From Blasia pusilla (lineage: Eukaryota > Marchantiophyta > Marchantiopsida > Blasiales), in contig CM114274.1 in NCBI GenBank assembly GCA_050084515.1, forward strand, positions 38,998,001 through 39,062,000: a DNA stretch of 64,000 nucleotides, written 5' to 3'. Positions 58,191 through 64,000 of the stretch are shown here, in pieces (positions within the stretch are counted from its first letter, which is position 1; each line of letters starts with the position of its first letter). The notes beneath the pieces were generated by a model that worked only from the letters and a program-made list of their open reading frames with translations, was not told the DNA's origin and did not search any database. The position numbers and the translations under genes are program-made.

Positions 58191-60805
58191 CATGGAGATG
58201 ACATCATGATAAAAAGAAAAGAATTGGAAAGATGGCATGGACAATTTTTTTTCTAGTCCCAAGAATTTTCATTGGCTTTTAAAAATTACGATTGGGTCGT
58301 ATCGCTAAAGCCCCAAAGAGTTCCATCTCCCGTGGATAATAATGCCGTTCAACGACCAACAACTATCTCGCAATCTTCTTGAACTGGACTCTCTTCACCT
58401 CGACGTTTTGTACAAAATTGACTTGCCACCAAGTCTGAAACCACTCCTACTAGCAAACGCCCCTTCTTCCTCTTCAATGAATGCCCCTTCTTCATGTTGT
58501 GGCCTTTGGATATTTGACTCTTTGATCCCCTCTTTTGTTTTTAGGATGGGTTTTCCATCATGTAAATATTTATTATTATGGGAGAGTGCCTTCTTGATTC
58601 GCAAACATCTCTATGTCTGACACGTGACAACTAGACAACAAGAGAATGTTTCACATGTTACGGACAGTAAGAAAATAAATTTGAATATGTGTGTAACATC
58701 ATTAATCTCTTCTCTCACAAACTATACATTAATTTTTCAAACACTTTTTTCATTTACAGTGCATTTCTAATGCATATTCATCGAGATTTTATCATAAGAA
58801 AGAGTAGTATTCAGTTCAGACATGAGAAATTATCAAACTATAAATCTATCTTTTATGTGGAGGTTGGTAAAGTCGATGAAGGCCCTCCCTCCCTTTCCTC
58901 TCGAAGATTAGAGTCGCTTCTGTTCCCGAGCATCCGATTTCATCGCGGTGAAAAGCGGATCGCCCTTCTTTCAGTGGTGATCCAATTCGATACAACACGA
59001 TTTGGAAAAGAATTCGGCAGTCCGAGCCTTCGTTGTTAGGCTGCCTGTATCGCGGTTGGTGAGAGCGGACATCACGCGATGGATGTGAGTGGTGGCGGTG
59101 GCAAGCTCGGTGCAAAGCCCAAGGAAAGGTGTGTCACATCTGAGGAATTGATACGCCGGCTGTCACATTTGGGTTGGGTCCGTAGGCTGAGCGCGGACGT
59201 GGGGCGGTGCGACTGGGAAGTGCTTTCGGGATTCAGGTGTGGCTAGCATCTAGCTGACTGCAGCTGGGCCTATGCGGAGCGCGCTCTGTGCGGCATTCCG
59301 AGTGTTTGGGATGGTGACAAGGAGATGCGTTTGAGCTGCATGATCCATTGGTGTGGCAGCCGCATCGGTGGCCGAGCCCGTTCTGATCGGGAACGAATTT
59401 CGACGGAGTGAGAGCTATCGGTGATTCGGTGATTCTTCCGTGCGGAGATCTTGGGCGGACCCTTTGGAAGTTTCCGACTCGTGGTGAGTTGAGTTCGCAG
59501 ATGACGTCTGCAATCGTTGCTTTCCTTCGTTAGGGAGCTCATCAGTGTTTCGCGCGCTCGCGGTTTTGAATGCGTGCGCTCGTGGGGAGACGTCGGGTGT
59601 GCTTGCGGATTACGGGCTCGGACGCTGTGACGCGCGATTCGCAATTTTAAGGGGAAGTCATTTCGATTTGGTCCTTGGGATGGTTCCACCACAAATTTGC
59701 TGTTGGTTCCAAGAGCCACAGGATTGCTGTTAAAAGCTTCGCAGGAAACGACGTCGGGGGGAAGCTAACTGTTCACGATAGAAACTCCGGTGATGGCCTC
59801 TCACGGGGAGTGATTTCCGCAGGTAGATTTGATTGTTCAGAATCTCGTGCCCGAGGATTCGCGGCATGCTTCGTCAGATGGGAAGCCTACCCGTGCATAT
59901 CGTTCTGATTTCGTCAGGTAGAGAAGGTTGGGGATTCGGATTTGTGGAGGGAAGCCGGCGATAGAGATTTGTGAGTTTGTGAGTCCACTTCAGTTCAAAG
60001 TCAGAGGTAAAGGTAGGCAAGGGAACGTGCGCCTTCGCACGGAATTTTATAAAACTTCATTGTGGCACGATGGTGAGGACCATAAATCGTTGTGACGTAA
60101 TTCGCTTACTTCCCACATTGTTTTTTTTCGCTCGGCATGGATGACTACAATGACAACATCAATCCTCGTGTGATATTCCCAGTGCTACGCTTCTAGGGTT
60201 GAGCTCCTCACAGGACACGAAGCCCAGCCAGCCAGCCAGCCATCCATCCATGGGTACTTCCCCGGAGGAAGGAATTGTAGCTTCACCGAAGCTGCGAAGG
60301 ACGCATAGGGAACACGACTTTGCCGTAGCTCAGTCAGCTCAAGCTACATGAATCCCTCGCGTTACAAAATTTGGCGTCTAGCACGGCCTACCGCCTACCA
60401 TTGCTTAATCCAGCTTCAGGAGGTTGCTGCTGGAACCGAGTTTGCAGGTCTTTAATCTACCGAGTACAATTCCATGGATCCCTGAAAATACAAAACTTGG
60501 CGTCTACCTCGTCCAAATCCTACTTCAGAACGTCGCAGGAACCGGTTTGCACCTCTCGTGTTTGCGACTAGGTTGCTGCTATATACCTCAGAACCAGTCT
60601 CTGCTTGAGATTGGCATACAGGAGGACAGAGTTGGAGCGTCCATCTCTGCTTACCCAGCTTCCATGGACAGCGGGGCTCGTTCCTATAGCTCAGATCTGA
60701 TCCCAAGATCCTGGATTGGGCATTTGTGCTGTCTGAGAATCAAGGCTTGGTAAGACCGAACCTCCATCATCACTGTCAACTGCTCCAGGGCCAACCATGA
60801 TATAA
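58191..60805. other. Intergenic DNA, GC-richer after 58860
   Basis: A 50-codon plus-strand frame starts near 59080 (MDVSGGGGKLGAKPKER), with a possible splice donor just after it (GTGTGT). I do not recognise the protein and found no convincing second exon. CAGC/CATC tetranucleotide repeats lie at about 60223-60252. The last few hundred bases may be the 3' untranslated region of the UPRT gene. Confidence 0.4.
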
Positions 60806-63421
60806 CTAGGTGCCATAACTGCGGTCGCCGGCGTCTCCCAGACCAGGAATGATGTACCTACAAAACACCATGAAAGTGGAGGTTCAATCTTTGCTGCATT
60901 CATCAAGAAATATAGCACTCTGATCTGAGGCTCTCTTACTTTGTGTTGTGTGGAGCATCAAGTCTATTACCCTTTGTCATTGAGCTCTGGATCAATCATG
61001 CCGGCATACACCCTCAGCCTGAAAAAGACATCATACCACGCTGTGTCAGTGAAGAAGCACTACCTAGCAATGATTTGCTACTGTAAACTGAGAGTTCTGA
61101 AGCCAAGAGAAGAACCGTTGAAAATACTCACCCTGGAAATTTCTCGCTCAGTTTTGTCAGTGCTGGTGGTGCAGCAACGGCAGCAATCTGTCCACATCCA
61201 AGAATGCGGTGAGAAAGTGCAAACCTCATCCACCGTTTCTCCTTGGGACGTGTGACCCTTACTGACTTGTGTTTGTACTTAGCGTGATCATCTAAACTGC
61301 AATATTTCTTTCGGAACCCAGGTATGGAAACTTCATGAAAGGTCCAACGGTCCTTCACACTTGAGAATAGTACAGGGTTCATAAATGCAGTACCACTCTC
61401 ATGTTCTTAGGATCTGCTCCACGGCTCTTGAGCTCCTCGAGTGCAGCCACTATGGTACCACCTGCAAAGACAAAGTTCGGGGAAATTGTTTCAGATACCA
61501 GTACTTTACTTTGCTTAATCTAATGGCCAGAGGTGCCACAGGTCGTGGTTCTCTAGGACTGTGCAATAAGAAACATGAACTGGAGAGCAGCAGTATCCTG
61601 ATATCTGGCAAGTACAGATCACCAAACTTGGATTACACAGCCTGGGCAGGCCTCATATCATGCCGAATGTTCCGAACAGGAGGCCATTTCTTGGAAGAGT
61701 GGCAGTAAGAGGAAGTTGGCATGCTCTGAAAACCTTTAATCATGTGGGCATGAGCAGAATTTGATGAAGTCCAGAATGCTTTCCAGGTATGTATATCTGG
61801 CATTTTATACACAATTTCAACTAGGTATGGGAGTAGACTAGTCAATACCAGTTGCAAGCATTGGGTCTGTGATCAATACTCTAGAATTCTCTGGGATCTT
61901 CTCTGGAAGTCTGGAGAGTTGCACACAAGTTGTAGACAAGTTGTTAGAAAAGGCAACATTTGGATAGACGAATTAAAGATGAGTATCTTCTGAATCAATT
62001 AGTTGCTTGCAAGTCAAGTTGGCACAAGATCAAAACCAGGATGCTCAATCTCACATTCAGCACATGACCTGCTGAAGAGTCCTGATTTCGTGGCCCTCTC
62101 ACAATTGTACATGCATTTACACACTGTTACATGGAATCGAACGAAACATTGAACCTAGCTGTGACTCTCCAAACCAAATGTTGGTCCTCTTTAACAAGAA
62201 CAAGACTCTGGATGAATGGATGACCTAGTAAGAATGTATCATGAAGTGTGAAATTTCCAGTGTACTCATCACCATCAAAACCATACAAAACTGAATCACA
62301 AATGAAGAACTCACTTGTTGAGGTACAATTTTGGCTGCAAAGTCTCTTCATCACGGACATATCCTGAGATACTGAATAAACTCGATAAGGAGACTGCTGA
62401 CAAGAGTGACCTAAAGCTCATTTGGAAATCTATTTGGCCACGACATCTAAAGTGTGCAATATTATTGCAATTTGAAAGTAGCTAGGAACAAATTATCAAA
62501 AGAAGCCAGAAGTGTGGCAAAAATTCCACGACATAATAAACCCAGCCTCTCAACCATTTCAAGTGAATGCAGCCTTGGCAACAGAAACCAACGAGGCAAA
62601 CCACCAAAAACAATGAAGGGCAGAGAAATCACCTAGATGATAAGTTTGAGTTGCTGGGAGTACAGAGGACAATTGCTCAATCAGTACTAAACCTGCCCTT
62701 AAAATGGGCACTACCTGCAAAGGGCAATCCAGGAAACACCAATCGATGAAGTCCTTGTTTGAAGTAAGTGACTTTGACAGAGCAATCTAGGGAGCATCTC
62801 TACTAAGAACACTTGCTTTAGTCAGACTAGTAGTAGATAAGAATGAATGTATCTTTTCTTAGTCATGCCACCATTCACCCTGTCCACAAAGCACCTGGAT
62901 TGTCATAGAGTGCTACTGCTGAAGTGCATGAGTCCAGTTGACATAAAACTGAAACGAGATTTTTGGAGGAACTGAACACACAACAACCAGACTGGACATA
63001 AGTAGACCTTGCCACTGACCTTTACAGGCTCTCTTGGATCGATGAACTCACAATTCGCAATACCACAAGGTGTTTGTACCTCACCAGTTATTGTTATCTG
63101 TCAGAGAGAACTTCAACAAGAAATCAAACTCGTTTTCCAATTGTATGAGTTTCCATTTCAGCTTGGAGTCCAACACTTGGAGATGAACATAATCGTTACA
63201 TGACGGAGCAACTGTCTAGTTCTTTGAACACCAGGAACGCGTTGCTCTACAGGATCCCCAGGCCAAGCTATTCGGAGCTTGAAAACAGACCACAGATGAC
63301 CATCAACATTGTGAGACACCTTGTGACGCGGGTTTGAACCTCGTCTGACTTCAAAATCTTACCAGCCAATCTCTGGATGCTTCATAAATCAGGATCCGTC
63401 CTAGTTCTGCCATTGCATTTC
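60806..63421 (-). CDS. Uracil phosphoribosyltransferase, 9 exons found, 5' end missing
   Basis: UPRT makes UMP from uracil and PRPP in pyrimidine salvage; the plant enzyme of this type (UPP) is plastidic. Exons, 5' to 3': 63421-63363, 63097-63020, 62714-62633, 62363-62315, 61910-61849, 61461-61394, 61187-61132, 61018-60971, 60857-60806. All introns are GT-AG and the frame holds for 183 residues. Landmarks in order: NAMAELGRILIYEASRDWL; EFIDPREPVK; VVPILRAGLVL; GYVRDEETLQP; the PRPP loop ITDPMLATGGT; VAAPPALTKLSEKFPG; and the uracil-binding C-terminus IPGLGDAGDRSYGT-stop. Only about the first 25-30 residues of the catalytic domain and any transit peptide are missing; they lie upstream in unread sequence or beyond the window. 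It is the soluble single-domain type and not the uridine kinase fusion. Confidence 0.93.
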
Positions 63422-64000
63422 CTGCAAGTTATCATTCAGTGTTAAGGTCTTCGTGGGACTAACGAGTTTCCCTATCAACCACAGTCTTCGCTTTATGCAT
63501 CAAGATATAGAAGAAACGGAACTCTTATCTGGGAAAAATCATGCTCCACTTGGAAATCTGGTTCACATTTTTGATGGACGTCAGGGCCACTATTTTAACA
63601 TTGTGAACATCGTACATTCCAAAATTTCTAAGTGGAGATACGAGGTCTCTGGGGTCATCCAATTGAAGAAATTGGTAGATTCTCATCCCAATAATTTGCA
63701 AGCGGAATGTAGCATTTGAGCTCCAATATCTAGTGGATGCAATTACAGATATGCGGCCCAGAGTGGCCTTGCTTGTATCAGAAGTGCTGGAAAGACCTAC
63801 TGAACAAGGGAGATGGAGTCAGCTCATTTCGAAGGACGGAAATCCAGTGCTTGATGAGGGGATGCGGTGGCACATAGACCTGGACAGCAACACCCCAAGG
63901 TTCATTGTAATCGTAGCGAGGCGCACAATCAAACCCTTACATTGCATGAAGAGCAATAATGCAATCTATTGTCATTCAATGCAGAACAGAGAATGCATCG
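63422..64000. other. Upstream of UPRT exon; unrecognised plus-strand frames
   Basis: A plus-strand frame at 63453-63719 is followed, one shift away, by a frame open from about 63678 to the window edge (containing DMRPRVALLVSEVLERPTEQ). Composition is protein-like but I recognise no family. It could be a decayed gene lying in a UPRT intron on the opposite strand, or chance. Confidence 0.3.

Noticed and set aside
1-64000. CRISPR array, operon promoters or rho-independent terminators
   Set aside because: The DNA is eukaryotic nuclear; no regularly spaced short repeats with unique spacers were seen, and the hairpins lack terminator context.

Overview
The window looks like nuclear DNA of a plant-lineage (streptophyte) organism. 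Three genes on the minus strand have many short exons with GT-AG introns and encode typical plant, probably plastid-related, proteins: TilS, a LysM membrane protein and uracil phosphoribosyltransferase. They sit in long AT-rich, repeat-laden intergenic DNA, beside a decayed Ty3/gypsy retrotransposon. The low gene density and the type of retrotransposon fit a non-flowering plant or charophyte better than a flowering plant, but I cannot name the species.

Left part (1-7.9 kb): a degraded plus-strand Ty3/gypsy-like element with an unusual order: Gag, two CCHC knuckles, aspartic protease, a C5-cytosine DNA methyltransferase domain, reverse transcriptase, RNase H, integrase, and a C-terminal PHD finger. 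The methyltransferase has motifs I, II, IV (PCQ), VI (ENV), VIII and X in normal linear order, and it starts in the same reading frame as the protease. It is therefore part of the polyprotein and not a separate insertion. Nearly thirty in-frame stops lie on the path I traced; all are TAG or TGA and none is TAA, as expected from deamination of methylated CAG and CGA codons. This element is the main discovery of the window. An LTR-like inverted repeat follows it, with diverged relatives near 9.3 kb and 52.9 kb.

Middle (8-35 kb): AT-rich intergenic DNA with local duplications, a few weak small reading frames, an intronless TPR-SET protein gene (22.3-24.0 kb, minus), tandem repeats, and an organelle-type tRNA-Leu(CAA) with a cluster of perfect hairpins (32.4-32.7 kb) that looks like inserted organelle DNA.

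Right part (35-64 kb): a 10-exon gene for tRNA(Ile)-lysidine synthase (35.5-41.4 kb, minus, 707 codons before the stop), a 6-exon gene for a LysM-domain protein with one membrane segment (46.0-49.5 kb, minus, 592 aa), a GC-rich stretch with pentanucleotide repeats, paired inverted terminal-repeat elements (50.6-50.8 kb), long AT-rich DNA, a nested tandem-repeat array (57.4-58.2 kb), and nine exons of a uracil phosphoribosyltransferase gene (60.8-63.4 kb, minus; its 5' end was not found). Exon joins were made by hand, requiring GT-AG sites, phase continuity and conserved family motifs. The three spliced genes keep frame throughout. TilS (plastid tRNA-Ile decoding) and UPRT (uracil salvage) would both serve plastid nucleic-acid metabolism, but nothing links them as a unit.
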